Source: Polyangiaceae bacterium (GTDB taxonomy: Bacteria; Myxococcota_A; Polyangia; Polyangiales; Polyangiaceae). Taken from it: a DNA stretch of 64,000 bases. The stretch lies in NCBI GenBank assembly GCA_019637295.1, contig JAHBVX010000002.1:558001-622000 (forward strand). Direction: 5' to 3'. Made by a program: the position numbers and the translations under genes. Positions 33,243-42,023 of the stretch are shown here, in pieces. How positions within the stretch are numbered: position 1 is the stretch's first letter; each line of letters starts with the position of its first letter. Under the pieces are notes generated by a model. That model saw nothing but the letters and a program-made list of their open reading frames with translations. It did no database searches and was not told where the DNA came from.

Positions 33243-34232
33243 GTGGCATTCGACGCCCTGCTCAAGAAGTACTTCACCGTCGTGGTGCTCGGCCTGGTGG
33301 CCGTCATGGCGTACTTCCAGGCGTCGGGCACGATGGAGTTGTTCGGTGCGGCGCTGGGCGCCGACGAGAAGCTCCTGACCGCCACCGCGCCGGCCAAGCC
33401 CGACTACGCCGCCCTGGTGGCCCAGCAGCGGGTCGAGCCCAAGAGCGCCGAGCCGATCCTGTCGCGTAACCCCTTCGATTCGGTGACCGGCCCCCTGAAC
33501 GCCAAGCCCTTCGAAGCTCCGGTGGCCGCGGCGCAGGCGCCGGATCTGTCCAACCCCCTCGCGGCCCCTCGCTGCGACGACGTACGGGTGAGCATCGTCA
33601 CCGAGTCGCTGGATCCGACCTGGAGTATCGCTGCTTTGCAGGGTCCCGGCGAGTCCAAGCCGGCCATCCGACGCGTCGGCGATCAGGTCGGCCCGAGTCA
33701 GGTCGCGTACATTGGCTTCAACCCAACCGAAGCCACGCCTGCGGTGTGGATGAGCCAAGGGGCGTCGCTGTGTCAGGCGCTCTTGTTCGCCACCCAGCCG
33801 GCGCCCAAGCCCGTCGCGGCGGTCGCACCCCCCGCCCCCGCGGGGCAACCCGCCGCCGGCGGCCCGTCCGCCGTTCCCGCGGACATCGCCAACAAGATCC
33901 AGAAGGTCAGCGAGACCGAGTTCAACGTGGACCGTTCGGTCGTGGACAAGATCCTCGAGAATCAAGCCGAGCTCATGCGCTCGGCGCGCATCGTCCCCGA
34001 GCAACAGGCGGGGAAGGTGGTTGGCATTCGGCTGTTCGGCATCCGCCCGGACACCCTGCTCGGCACGCTCGGCTTTCAGAACGGCGACCGACTCGAGACC
34101 ATCAACGGCTTCAACATGGCCAGCCCCGAGAAGGCCTTGGAGGCATACGCGCGCCTGAGGACGGCGAGCAACCTCAACATCAAGGTGAATCGCCGGGGTC
34201 AACCCATGAGCATCGACTACCGCATCAAATGA
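33243..34232 (+). CDS. gspC: type II secretion inner-membrane protein GspC
   Basis: 329 residues from GTG 33243. A short cytoplasmic tail leads into one transmembrane helix (about 10-28, FTVVVLGLVAVMAYF), then the periplasmic homology region (ILSRNPFD ... VGDQVGPSQVAYIGF), a Pro/Ala linker, and a C-terminal PDZ-like domain (GIRLFGIRPDTLLGTLGFQNGDRLETINGF). GspC links the secretin GspD to the inner-membrane platform. A TTG at 33207 would add 12 residues but lies upstream of the predicted sigma-54 start site, so GTG is preferred; neither has a convincing Shine-Dalgarno sequence. First gene of the gsp operon; the stop overlaps gspD by 4 bases. Confidence 0.9.
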   Translation: MAFDALLKKYFTVVVLGLVAVMAYFQASGTMELFGAALGADEKLLTATAPAKPDYAALVAQQRVEPKSAEPILSRNPFDSVTGPLNAKPFEAPVAAAQAPDLSNPLAAPRCDDVRVSIVTESLDPTWSIAALQGPGESKPAIRRVGDQVGPSQVAYIGFNPTEATPAVWMSQGASLCQALLFATQPAPKPVAAVAPPAPAGQPAAGGPSAVPADIANKIQKVSETEFNVDRSVVDKILENQAELMRSARIVPEQQAGKVVGIRLFGIRPDTLLGTLGFQNGDRLETINGFNMASPEKALEAYARLRTASNLNIKVNRRGQPMSIDYRIK

Positions 34233-36727
34233 CTCCGATGAGCCCGACCCTTCGAACGTGGTCCCTCGCGACCGCAGTCAGTCTGAGCGCCGCCTGGGCG
34301 CAGGCCCAGCAGGCCCCACCCATTCGGTCGCGTCCGGGCGTTCCGGCCGCGCCGGCGCCCGCGCCTGCGCCTGCGGCCGGCGCCGCGGATCGAGATCCCC
34401 CCGGGGCAAACCCGGCGCCGCTGCCTGGCAACATGGACGCGATCGCGCGGGCCGCGGACGTGCCGTTCAAGCCCAAGCCCATGGGCCATCAGGTGAAGTT
34501 CAACCTGCAGGACGCGGACCTGGCGGAGCTCGTCAATCACATCAGCGGCATGACGGGCAAGCGCTTCATCTACGGGCCCAAGGTGCGGCAGATCAAGGCC
34601 ACCGTCGTGTCCCCAGCGCCAGTCTCGTTGGCGGAGGCCTATCAGGCGTTCCTGTCGATCCTGGAGGCGAACGGCATGACCGTCGTGCCGCAGGGCCGCT
34701 TCCTCAAGATCGTCGACAGTGGCGGCGTGGTCAACCAGACCACGCCAGTCTACTCGCGGGGTGCTCCCGTTCCGGACGAGGACCGCTTCGTGACGCGCCT
34801 GTACCGGCTCAAGTACGTGGGCGCCGAAGAGGCGAGCCAGCTGCTCACCAAGTTCAAGAGCAAGGACGGCGACATCAGCGTCTATGCACCGGGTCAGCTG
34901 CTGATCATCACGGACACGGGCGCGAACGTGCGACGCATGATCCGTCTGGTCGAGGAGGTGGACGTCGGCGGCGCGGGCAGCCGCATGTGGATCGAGCCGG
35001 TGCACTACGGCTCCGCGTCGGAGATGGCCAAGCGCATCAACGAGCTGTTCGAGCTCGGGCAAGGAGGCCAGGGCGGCGGGGCCTCCGGCGGCCTCGGCAA
35101 GGTCGTCGCCGACGAGCAGACCAACTCGCTGATCGTGGTGGGCACCGAGGACTCGTACACGAAGTTGCTCGAGCTGATGAAGCGGCTCGACACGCAGCCT
35201 GCTGCCGAGGGCCGAGTGCGCGTGCTGCCGCTGCAGAACGCGACGGCGGAGGAGCTGGCGAACGTGCTCACCCAGATGCTCTCCGGTCAGGGGCAGCCCG
35301 GGGGACAGCCGGGACAGCCCGGGGCCGGCCGCGGCATGTTCGAGGGCGAGGTGCGGGTGATCGCGGACAAGGCGACCAACTCGCTGATCATCACCTCCTC
35401 CGGCCGGGACTACGCGAACATGCGCATGGTGGTGGACAAGCTCGACGCGGCGAGGCGCCAGGTGTTCATCGAGGCGGTGATCATGGATGTCTCGGTCGAT
35501 CACTCGCTGCGCATGGGCGTCTCGTTCCACGGCGGTTACACCGCGGACATCGGCGGCGGCAGCGACACGCTGTTCCTGGGCGGGTTCGAGGCCGGGAAGT
35601 CACTCTCGTTCCCCGCCAACCCCGAGCTGCTACAGGGCGTCGCGCTGGGCGCCCGGGGACCGGACTTGGCTGGAACGAGCACCCTGCTGGGCACCGGTCT
35701 CAGCATTCCGGCGTTCGGCATCGTGCTCAACGCGCTAGCGCGCAGCGGAGACGCCAACGTGCTGGCGACGCCTCACATCCTGGCCACGAACAACACGCCC
35801 GCCGAGATCAGCGTCGGCGAGAACATCCCCCTGCAGGAGAACCTCGGCGGCGGCTCGGGGCTGCCGACACTCCCGGGACAGCTCGGTCAGCAGAACCTAG
35901 GTTCACTCCTGCCCGGGCTCGGCTTCGGCGGCTTCAACACGCCGCGACAGGACGTTGGCACGAAGATCAAGGTGACCCCGCACATCAACGAGACCAACCA
36001 GGTGCGGCTCGAGATCGAGCAGGAAATCAGCGAGCGCGGTGCCACGAGCGGTGCGCTCGGCGCGGTGTCGATCACGAAGCGCACGGCCAACACCACCGTC
36101 GTCGTCGACGACCAGCAGACCATCGTCATTGGCGGGCTGATGCGCGACGCGGTGATCAAGAGCCGGACGAAGATCCCCGTGCTGGGCGACTTGCCCGTGC
36201 TCGGCTTCCTGTTTCGTCACTCGGAGGAGGCGACTCGCAAGACGAACCTGCTGCTCATCCTCACGCCCACGGTGATCAACAACCAGACGGACCTGCGCCG
36301 AATCTTCGAGCGCAAGATGCAGGAGCGTCAGGAGTTCTTGGATCGCTACTTCGTGTTCTCGGGCCAGGACTGGAAGCCCCCGCGCGATTACACGCGCGCC
36401 AAGGGCCTGGTCGAGGACATACGGCAAGCCTACATGCAGCTGGAAGAGCGCGACCGGCTCGAGAAGGAGAGCGCGCCCAAGGACAAGCTCGAGCACACGC
36501 CGACCGAGCCGATCGACCTGCCTCACGTCGTCAAACCTGGCGGCGGCGGTGCCGCGCCGGCGGGAGCGCCGCAGACGAACCCGGGCACGCAACGGCGCCC
36601 GCGCCTGCGGCCACCCACCACCGCTCCGGCTCCCAACGTCAACCCGGATCAGCCGCCGCGGACGCAGGCGCCCGCCATCAACATCAACCCCGTCGCGCGC
36701 AACGTGAACGTGGAGCGCGTGGAGTGA
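34229..36727 (+). CDS. gspD: type II secretion secretin GspD
   Basis: 832 residues. Signal peptide LATAVSLSAAWAQAQ, a Pro/Ala-rich spacer (about 30-60), N0 domain (VKFNLQDADLAELVNHISGMTG), repeated N1-N3 domains (for example VIADKATNSLIITSS), then the secretin beta-barrel domain containing TTVVVDDQQTIVIGGLMRD and IPVLGDLPVLGFLFRH. It multimerises as the outer-membrane channel. A C-terminal tail of about 130 residues is Pro/Asn-rich and could be the pilotin-interacting S-domain region; no recognisable gspS gene lies nearby. ATG 34229 overlaps the gspC stop; ATG 34238 is an alternative. gspE begins 4 bases after the stop. Confidence 0.96.
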   Translation: MTPMSPTLRTWSLATAVSLSAAWAQAQQAPPIRSRPGVPAAPAPAPAPAAGAADRDPPGANPAPLPGNMDAIARAADVPFKPKPMGHQVKFNLQDADLAELVNHISGMTGKRFIYGPKVRQIKATVVSPAPVSLAEAYQAFLSILEANGMTVVPQGRFLKIVDSGGVVNQTTPVYSRGAPVPDEDRFVTRLYRLKYVGAEEASQLLTKFKSKDGDISVYAPGQLLIITDTGANVRRMIRLVEEVDVGGAGSRMWIEPVHYGSASEMAKRINELFELGQGGQGGGASGGLGKVVADEQTNSLIVVGTEDSYTKLLELMKRLDTQPAAEGRVRVLPLQNATAEELANVLTQMLSGQGQPGGQPGQPGAGRGMFEGEVRVIADKATNSLIITSSGRDYANMRMVVDKLDAARRQVFIEAVIMDVSVDHSLRMGVSFHGGYTADIGGGSDTLFLGGFEAGKSLSFPANPELLQGVALGARGPDLAGTSTLLGTGLSIPAFGIVLNALARSGDANVLATPHILATNNTPAEISVGENIPLQENLGGGSGLPTLPGQLGQQNLGSLLPGLGFGGFNTPRQDVGTKIKVTPHINETNQVRLEIEQEISERGATSGALGAVSITKRTANTTVVVDDQQTIVIGGLMRDAVIKSRTKIPVLGDLPVLGFLFRHSEEATRKTNLLLILTPTVINNQTDLRRIFERKMQERQEFLDRYFVFSGQDWKPPRDYTRAKGLVEDIRQAYMQLEERDRLEKESAPKDKLEHTPTEPIDLPHVVKPGGGGAAPAGAPQTNPGTQRRPRLRPPTTAPAPNVNPDQPPRTQAPAININPVARNVNVERVE

Positions 36728-36731
36728 CGAT

Positions 36732-38504
36732 ATGCCCGAGCAGCGAGCGCTGGGGAACATCCTCGTCCGCCATGGCGTAGTTCTGGCCGACGCCCTCGAG
36801 CCGCTCTACCTTCAGCAGCGGGAGAAGGGCACGCCGCTGCTCGAGCTCCTCATCCAGACCAAGGTGACGTCCGAGGCGGACGTCGCCCGAGCGCTCGCTC
36901 AGGAGTGTGGGCTCGAGTTCATCGCCCGCATCGACGTGGACTCCGTCGCCACGGGCGTCGCCACTCGCTTGCCCATCGGCTACTGCAAGAACCATCGCCT
37001 ACTGGTCACGGAGGAGGGGGACGAGCACGTCGACGTGGTGTGCGGCGATCCGCTGGACACGGACGCCCTCGACGACGTCCGCGCGACCTTCGGCAAGACC
37101 GTAATCGCCAAGGTGGCCGCCCCGGCGGACGTGGTGGACGCGATCAATCGCGTATTCGAGAAGCAAGACACCTCCAGCGAGCTGACGTCGGAGGAGGGTC
37201 AGGCCGTCCACGAAGAGGTCGACATCCTCGAGTCGGACGAGGATGCGCCCATCATCCGCTGGGTCAACGGCTTGTTCTTCAGCGCGGTGAAGGAGCGTGC
37301 CAGCGACATTCACATCGAGCCCGAAGAGAAGGAGGTCCTCGTTCGCTACCGCATCGATGGCCAGCTCTATGTGGCGCGTCGAGCCAGCCGGCAGTTCATG
37401 TCCAGCGTGGTGGCCCGCGTGAAGATCATGGCCGGCCTGAACATCGCCGAGAAGCGGCTTCCGCAGGATGGTCGCATCTCGCTGCGCATCGCGGGGCGGA
37501 GCATCGACGTTCGCGTCTCCACCATCCCTACCAGTCGCGACTCCGAGCGCATCGTGATGCGGCTCCTGCACAAGACGAACGTGCTGCTCGACCTGAACGA
37601 GCTCGGCTTCTCCTCGCGGGACTACCATCTGATGGGCTCGCTCATCCGGCGTCCGAACGGCATCATCTTGGTGACCGGTCCTACCGGCAGCGGCAAGACG
37701 ACCACGCTGTACGCGTGTCTGAACAAGATCAATCGCCCCAACATCAACATCCTGACCGCCGAGGACCCGGTCGAGTACGAGATCGCCGGCATCCATCAGC
37801 TGCCGGTACAGCCCAAGATCGGGCTCACCTTCGCCAGCGCCTTGCGCGCCTTCTTGCGCCAAGATCCGGACGTGATCATGGTCGGCGAGATTCGCGACAA
37901 AGAGACGGCCGAGATCGCGATCCACGCGTCGATGACGGGTCACCTGGTGCTCTCCACGATCCACACCAACGACGCGGCGGGCGCCGTCACACGCCTGGTG
38001 GAGATGGAGATAGAGCCATTCTTGGTGCGCTCGACCGTGATCGGCATCTTGGCGCAGCGCCTGGTTCGGTTGCTCTGCCCGCACTGCAAAGAGCCATACG
38101 AGGCGAGTGATTTCGAGCTCAGCCAGATCGGGATCGACCCGGAGCGGACTCGGCAGCGCGACGCCCGGCTGCTCTCGCCGCGCTACCAAGTGCACGGCAC
38201 CGAGTACGTGCCCATCGGCTGGCGGGGTCCGGGGATGCCCACCGTGTACCGAGCGAAGGGCTGCGATCGCTGCGAAGGCAAGGGGTTCTCCGGTCGCCTC
38301 GGCATCTACGAGCTGCTGGTCATGGACGACGCGGTCGGCTCGCTCGTGCTCAAGAACGCCGATGCGCAGACCATCAAGCGCGCCGCGCAGTTGCAGGGGA
38401 TGGACTCGCTGCGCGACGACGGAGCGCGCAAGGTGCTCGAAGGCTCGACCACCGTCGAAGAGGTCGTGGCCGCCACTCAGGAGGACGTCGTCGTCGACGA
38501 GTGA
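36732..38504 (+). CDS. gspE: type II secretion ATPase GspE
   Basis: 590 residues. An N-terminal MshEN/GspE-N domain (LGNILVRHGVVLADALEPLY ... LPIGYCKNHRLLV) precedes the ATPase core. Walker A is GPTGSGKTT (about 315-323), the Asp box VEYEIAGIHQ, Walker B PDVIMVGEIRD and the His box GHLVLSTIHTNDA. The tetracysteine zinc motif is complete (CPHC and CDRC). The hexameric cytoplasmic ATPase drives pseudopilus assembly through GspL and GspF. SD-like GGAG lies 7-8 bases before ATG 36732. The stop overlaps the GTG that precedes the gspF ATG. Confidence 0.97.
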   Translation: MPEQRALGNILVRHGVVLADALEPLYLQQREKGTPLLELLIQTKVTSEADVARALAQECGLEFIARIDVDSVATGVATRLPIGYCKNHRLLVTEEGDEHVDVVCGDPLDTDALDDVRATFGKTVIAKVAAPADVVDAINRVFEKQDTSSELTSEEGQAVHEEVDILESDEDAPIIRWVNGLFFSAVKERASDIHIEPEEKEVLVRYRIDGQLYVARRASRQFMSSVVARVKIMAGLNIAEKRLPQDGRISLRIAGRSIDVRVSTIPTSRDSERIVMRLLHKTNVLLDLNELGFSSRDYHLMGSLIRRPNGIILVTGPTGSGKTTTLYACLNKINRPNINILTAEDPVEYEIAGIHQLPVQPKIGLTFASALRAFLRQDPDVIMVGEIRDKETAEIAIHASMTGHLVLSTIHTNDAAGAVTRLVEMEIEPFLVRSTVIGILAQRLVRLLCPHCKEPYEASDFELSQIGIDPERTRQRDARLLSPRYQVHGTEYVPIGWRGPGMPTVYRAKGCDRCEGKGFSGRLGIYELLVMDDAVGSLVLKNADAQTIKRAAQLQGMDSLRDDGARKVLEGSTTVEEVVAATQEDVVVDE

Positions 38505-38509
38505 GCGCC

Positions 38510-39736
38510 ATGGCGGTCTACGAGTACAAGGGCATCCAGATCGACAGCGGCAAGCCCGTGAAGGGCTACCGGGATGCCGACAACGCCAAGGCGCTTCGCG
38601 CCGCCCTGCGGCGCGAGGGCGTGCTCCTGACGCTGGCGACGGAGGAGAGCCGTCGCAAGGTGAAGGCCAAGAAGGACGTCGATCTGCTGGCGTTCCTGCG
38701 CCGTCCGAGCACGGCGGACATCGCCGTGATGACGCGTCAGCTCGCGACCTTGGTTCGGGCGGGCGTGCCGCTGGTCGACTCGATCGCGGCGCTGACCGAG
38801 CAGGTCGAGAAGGAGCAGCTGGTTCGCATCCTCACGGCCGTGCGGGAGAGCCTCAACTCGGGGACCAGCTTCTCGAGGAGCCTCGAGGTGCACTCCAAGG
38901 TGTTCCCGCCTCTGTACGTGAACATGGTCGCCGCCGGTGAGGCCTCTGGCACCCTGGAGGCGGTGCTCGAGCGGCTGGCGGACTTCATGGAGGGACAAGC
39001 GCGCCTGAAGGGCAAGGTCGTCAGTGCGCTGGCTTACCCGGTGCTGATGCTCATCATCGGCACCGTGCTGGTCAGCTTCTTGATGGTCGCCGTCGTGCCC
39101 AAGGTGACCAGCATCTTCGAGAATCTGGGGCAGGCGCTGCCTTGGTACACCAGCGTGCTCATCTTCGTGTCCGATGCGATCGCGGGCTACTGGTGGCTCA
39201 TCTTGTCGCTTGGCGCGTTGGCCTTCTACTTGTTCCGTCGCTGGCGGCGCACCCCCGCGGGCACGCTGAAGTGGGACACCCTCAGCCTCAAGTGGCCGAT
39301 CTTCGGCCGCCTGAACCTGCTCGTCGCGGTCGCACGCTTCTCGCGTACGCTCGCGACGTTGCTGTCGAGCGGTGTGCCGCTGCTCAAGGCCATGGAGATT
39401 GGCCGCAACGTGCTGGAGAACGCCCGACTCTCCGGGGTCGTCGAGGAGGCAATCGGCTCCATTCGAGAGGGCGAGAGCATCGCCGAGCCGCTCAAGCGCA
39501 GCGGCTACTTTCCGCCCATGGTCACCCACATGATCGCAGTCGGCGAGAAGAGCGGGCAGCTCGAGTCCATGCTCGAGAACGTCAGCCGCGCTTATGAAGC
39601 AGACGTCGAGACCCGGGTCTCCACTCTCAGCAGCTTGCTGGAACCGTTGATGATCGTGGTGCTCGGTGGAGTGGTCGGGTTCATCGCCATGGCCATCCTG
39701 ATGCCCCTCATCCAAATGAACCAACTCGTACAGTGA
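38510..39736 (+). CDS. gspF: type II secretion platform protein GspF
   Basis: 408 residues. Begins MAVYEYKGIQIDSGK, the typical GspF opening, which supports ATG 38510 over GTG 38501. Two repeats of the T2SSF domain (about 70-190 and 275-395) each carry a transmembrane region: PVLMLIIGTVLVSFLMVAVV, a segment near WWLILSLGALAFYLF, and a C-terminal helix (LMIVVLGGVVGFIAMAIL). It is the polytopic inner-membrane core of the secretion motor. Confidence 0.96.
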   Translation: MAVYEYKGIQIDSGKPVKGYRDADNAKALRAALRREGVLLTLATEESRRKVKAKKDVDLLAFLRRPSTADIAVMTRQLATLVRAGVPLVDSIAALTEQVEKEQLVRILTAVRESLNSGTSFSRSLEVHSKVFPPLYVNMVAAGEASGTLEAVLERLADFMEGQARLKGKVVSALAYPVLMLIIGTVLVSFLMVAVVPKVTSIFENLGQALPWYTSVLIFVSDAIAGYWWLILSLGALAFYLFRRWRRTPAGTLKWDTLSLKWPIFGRLNLLVAVARFSRTLATLLSSGVPLLKAMEIGRNVLENARLSGVVEEAIGSIREGESIAEPLKRSGYFPPMVTHMIAVGEKSGQLESMLENVSRAYEADVETRVSTLSSLLEPLMIVVLGGVVGFIAMAILMPLIQMNQLVQ

Positions 39737-39739
39737 GCC

Positions 39740-40150
39740 ATGGCCCGCGGAAGCAACGACAAGCGCATCTTCTTCCCTTGGGAGGGACGGGGAGGCTTCT
39801 TCGCGGCGATCGGTCGGGGCAGGGTACGGCCGCTGCTGCTCGGCGCCTTGGTCGTGGGCTTCGTCGTGTTGGTGGGGGTTCGCGAACGGAATCGTGCCGG
39901 GTTGCGCCAGACCCGGGCCACCTTGCTCGACGCCCGCGCCGCCGTGGACGCCTTCATGGCACAAAACGACGGAGGGTGTCCGCCGAGCCTGGAGTCCGTT
40001 GGTGCGCTAGGACCCTTTCAAGGCGTGCCCCGGGATGCTTGGGGCAGGCCCCTGCGTTTGATCTGCCCGGGGCGAGACGACACCTCGCCCTACGACCTGA
40101 TGAGTGATGGCCCGGATGGCAAGCCCGGCGGGCTGGATCGAATCCGATGA
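39740..40150 (+). CDS. GspG-like membrane protein lacking a prepilin cleavage motif
   Basis: 136 residues, in the operon 3 bases after gspF and 10 bases before the true gspG. One transmembrane helix (about 32-46, LLLGALVVGFVVLVGV) is preceded by a 30-residue basic/aromatic cytoplasmic tail with no Gly-Phe-Thr-Leu-x-Glu processing site. The C-terminal domain resembles the end of major pseudopilins: VPRDAWGRPLRLICPG, then DLMSDGPDGKPGGLDRI, including the calcium-loop-like region. It therefore looks like a pseudopilin headpiece on a permanent membrane anchor. No frameshift or repeat is needed to explain it. A role in seeding or regulating the pseudopilus is inference. Confidence 0.7.
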   Translation: MARGSNDKRIFFPWEGRGGFFAAIGRGRVRPLLLGALVVGFVVLVGVRERNRAGLRQTRATLLDARAAVDAFMAQNDGGCPPSLESVGALGPFQGVPRDAWGRPLRLICPGRDDTSPYDLMSDGPDGKPGGLDRIR

Positions 40151-40160
40151 AGAGGACGAC

Positions 40161-40601
40161 ATGAACCACCAAACCACCACCCTTGACTCGGTGCGGCCGC
40201 TGCGCCGCACCCGCCGCGCGCTCGAGCGCGGCGCGACCCTCGTGGAAGTGCTGATCGTCGTGGCGATCATCGCGATGATCGCCGGTGGCGTCACCGTCTT
40301 CGCACTGCCGAAGTACCGCGACGCACAGAAGACCACGGCGGAGACCGGAGCGCGAGTGATCCGTCAAGCCGCACAGGCCTGGCAGGCTGGCAACAACGAG
40401 GTGTCGTGCCCGACCATGAGCCAGCTCGTGCAAGAGAAGCAGCTGGACCCTGGCGCCAACACGAACGACCCCTGGGGCACCGCCTATAGCCTGAACTGCA
40501 CGGAGGACGACGTGACCGTGATCTCCGCTGGACCCGACAAGAAGAAGGGGACTGCGGACGACATCCGCGTGCCCAAGGGTGCGGCCGGCGCCGAGGAGTG
40601 A
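40161..40601 (+). CDS. gspG: type II secretion major pseudopilin GspG
   Basis: 146 residues from ATG 40161. A long basic leader (about 30 residues) ends at the processing site RGATLVEV, with Gly at -1 and Glu at +5, followed by the hydrophobic helix VLIVVAIIAMIAGGVTVFAL. The C-terminal headpiece has the GspG signature NDPWGTAYSLNC and SAGPDKKKGTADDI, the calcium-binding loop. It forms the shaft of the pseudopilus after cleavage by a GspO/PilD peptidase encoded elsewhere. The leader is longer than usual, as often seen in myxobacterial prepilins. Confidence 0.9.
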   Translation: MNHQTTTLDSVRPLRRTRRALERGATLVEVLIVVAIIAMIAGGVTVFALPKYRDAQKTTAETGARVIRQAAQAWQAGNNEVSCPTMSQLVQEKQLDPGANTNDPWGTAYSLNCTEDDVTVISAGPDKKKGTADDIRVPKGAAGAEE

Positions 40602-40603
40602 CC

Positions 40604-41320
40604 ATGAGCGGGCCCCACCTCCGATCCGCCACGAGCCGCGCGGCCGCGCGCGGTCTCACGCTGGTGGAGGTGTTGGTCGTCGCCGCGCTGATCGCGGTCA
40701 TGTCCGCGGGTGTGATCACGGGCTCAGGTGCATTGTCCAGCAGCCGCGAGCGCGCCGCCGCTACCTTGATCCTCAGCGGCGTGCGGCTGGGCGTGACGCG
40801 TGCCAACGCCACCGGCAAGCCCGTGCGCATGGTGTTCGACCTCGAGGAAGGTCGGGTATCGCTGGAAGAGAGCGCCGGTCGCGTGATGCTGCGCGAGCGG
40901 GAAGAAGCGAACACGGGTGGCGGTGCCGAGGCGATGACCGAGGCCGAGGTGCAGGCGCGCGCCGAAGCCGATCGCATCCTCAAGGGCCCCCGCGCGCCGC
41001 GGGCGAAGTTCTCGCCAGTGGCTCAGTTTGGCTTCGACGGCGAGGCGGGCGCCGGCCGCGAGCTCGGTTCCGGGATCGAGTTCTTGCAGGTGCAGACCGA
41101 GCACGACGAGGTGCCGCGCAAGGAAGGTCGCGCGTATCTGTACTTCTTCCCCGGCGGCCGCACGGAGCGCGCGGCGATTCAGGTCCGGCGCAAGGGCGAG
41201 CGAGACGGGCTGACGATTCTGGTCAGTCCGTTGACCGGTCGTGCGGTGATCCGAAAGGGCGCCATCGACCTGGAAGCACCTCGCATGGACGAGGAGTTCG
41301 GAGTGCGCGATGACGAGTAG
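40604..41320 (+). CDS. gspH: type II secretion minor pseudopilin GspH
   Basis: 238 residues. Leader then RGLTLVEVLVVAALIAVMSAGVI, a standard class 3 signal with Gly -1 and Glu +5. The headpiece is larger than the usual 150-170 residue GspH and contains an acidic insertion (about 105-130, EREEANTGGGAEAMTEAEVQ). Later strands such as AYLYFFPGGRTERAAIQV match GspH/FimT beta-sheets. GAGGAG lies 6 bases before ATG 40604; GTG 40598, overlapping the gspG stop, is the alternative. It overlaps gspI by 11 bases. Confidence 0.85.
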   Translation: MSGPHLRSATSRAAARGLTLVEVLVVAALIAVMSAGVITGSGALSSSRERAAATLILSGVRLGVTRANATGKPVRMVFDLEEGRVSLEESAGRVMLREREEANTGGGAEAMTEAEVQARAEADRILKGPRAPRAKFSPVAQFGFDGEAGAGRELGSGIEFLQVQTEHDEVPRKEGRAYLYFFPGGRTERAAIQVRRKGERDGLTILVSPLTGRAVIRKGAIDLEAPRMDEEFGVRDDE

Positions 41321-42023
41321 CACCTCGCCACGCGGGATTCGACGCCGGGCACGGCGGGGCTTCACGCTGCTCGAGGTGTTGGTGGCGATCTCCATCCTGG
41401 GGCTAGGGCTGACGGTGATCCTGTCGTCCCAGGTGGGTCTGTTCTCCAGCTCACAGCGCGCCCAAAGCCTCACCCTGGCCGGCACCCTCGCTCGCTGCAA
41501 GATGAGCGAAACCGAGCTGGAGCTGCTCACGAAAGGGTTCCCGCTGATCGACCAGCGGGACGATGGCGTGTGCTGCGAGGGCGAGGAGCGCGGACGCTTC
41601 AGCTGTCGCTGGACGGTCCAGACGGTGAAACTGCCCGAGCCGCAGGATCTCGCGACCATGTCCGGGGACGGCGGGCTCGGCGATCCGGGCGGACTCGGCG
41701 CCCTCGGCGCGCTCGCGTCCGTGCAGCAGGGTGGTCCCTCCGCGCTGCCCGGGGAGGGCGGCCTCGCGGGCCTGGCCGGGCTAATGGGGAGCGCCGCCGG
41801 GGCGGGTACGCAGGGTATGGCGCCGATGTTGATGAGCATGGTGTACCCCGACCTGAAGCCGATGCTCGAGGCCAGCATCCGCAAGGTCACCGTCACGGTC
41901 GTGTGGAAGGAGGGCTCTCGTGAGCAGACCCTCGACGTCACCCAGTATGTCACCAATCCCCAGCAAGGCGGCCTGAGCTCCGCGGCCGCGCAAGGGCTCG
42001 ACAAGCTCGAGGGGGTCGAGTGA
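41310..42023 (+). CDS. gspI: type II secretion minor pseudopilin GspI with Gly-rich insertion
   Basis: 237 residues, nearly twice the usual 120-130. The class 3 signal RRGFTLLEVLVAISILGLGL is canonical. The headpiece starts with the GspI-like ARCKMSETELELL. A Gly/Leu/Ala/Met-rich stretch of about 65 residues (about 115-180) is inserted before the final beta strands (VTVTVVWKEGSREQTLDVTQYV). GspI starts the pseudopilus tip with J and K. Overlaps gspH by 11 bases and gspJ by 4. Confidence 0.87.
   Translation: MTSSTSPRGIRRRARRGFTLLEVLVAISILGLGLTVILSSQVGLFSSSQRAQSLTLAGTLARCKMSETELELLTKGFPLIDQRDDGVCCEGEERGRFSCRWTVQTVKLPEPQDLATMSGDGGLGDPGGLGALGALASVQQGGPSALPGEGGLAGLAGLMGSAAGAGTQGMAPMLMSMVYPDLKPMLEASIRKVTVTVVWKEGSREQTLDVTQYVTNPQQGGLSSAAAQGLDKLEGVE

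Noticed and set aside
39740-40150. The GspG-like gene as a pseudogene remnant of gspG
   Set aside because: It has an intact frame, its own transmembrane helix and operon spacing of 3 and 10 bases; nothing indicates decay.
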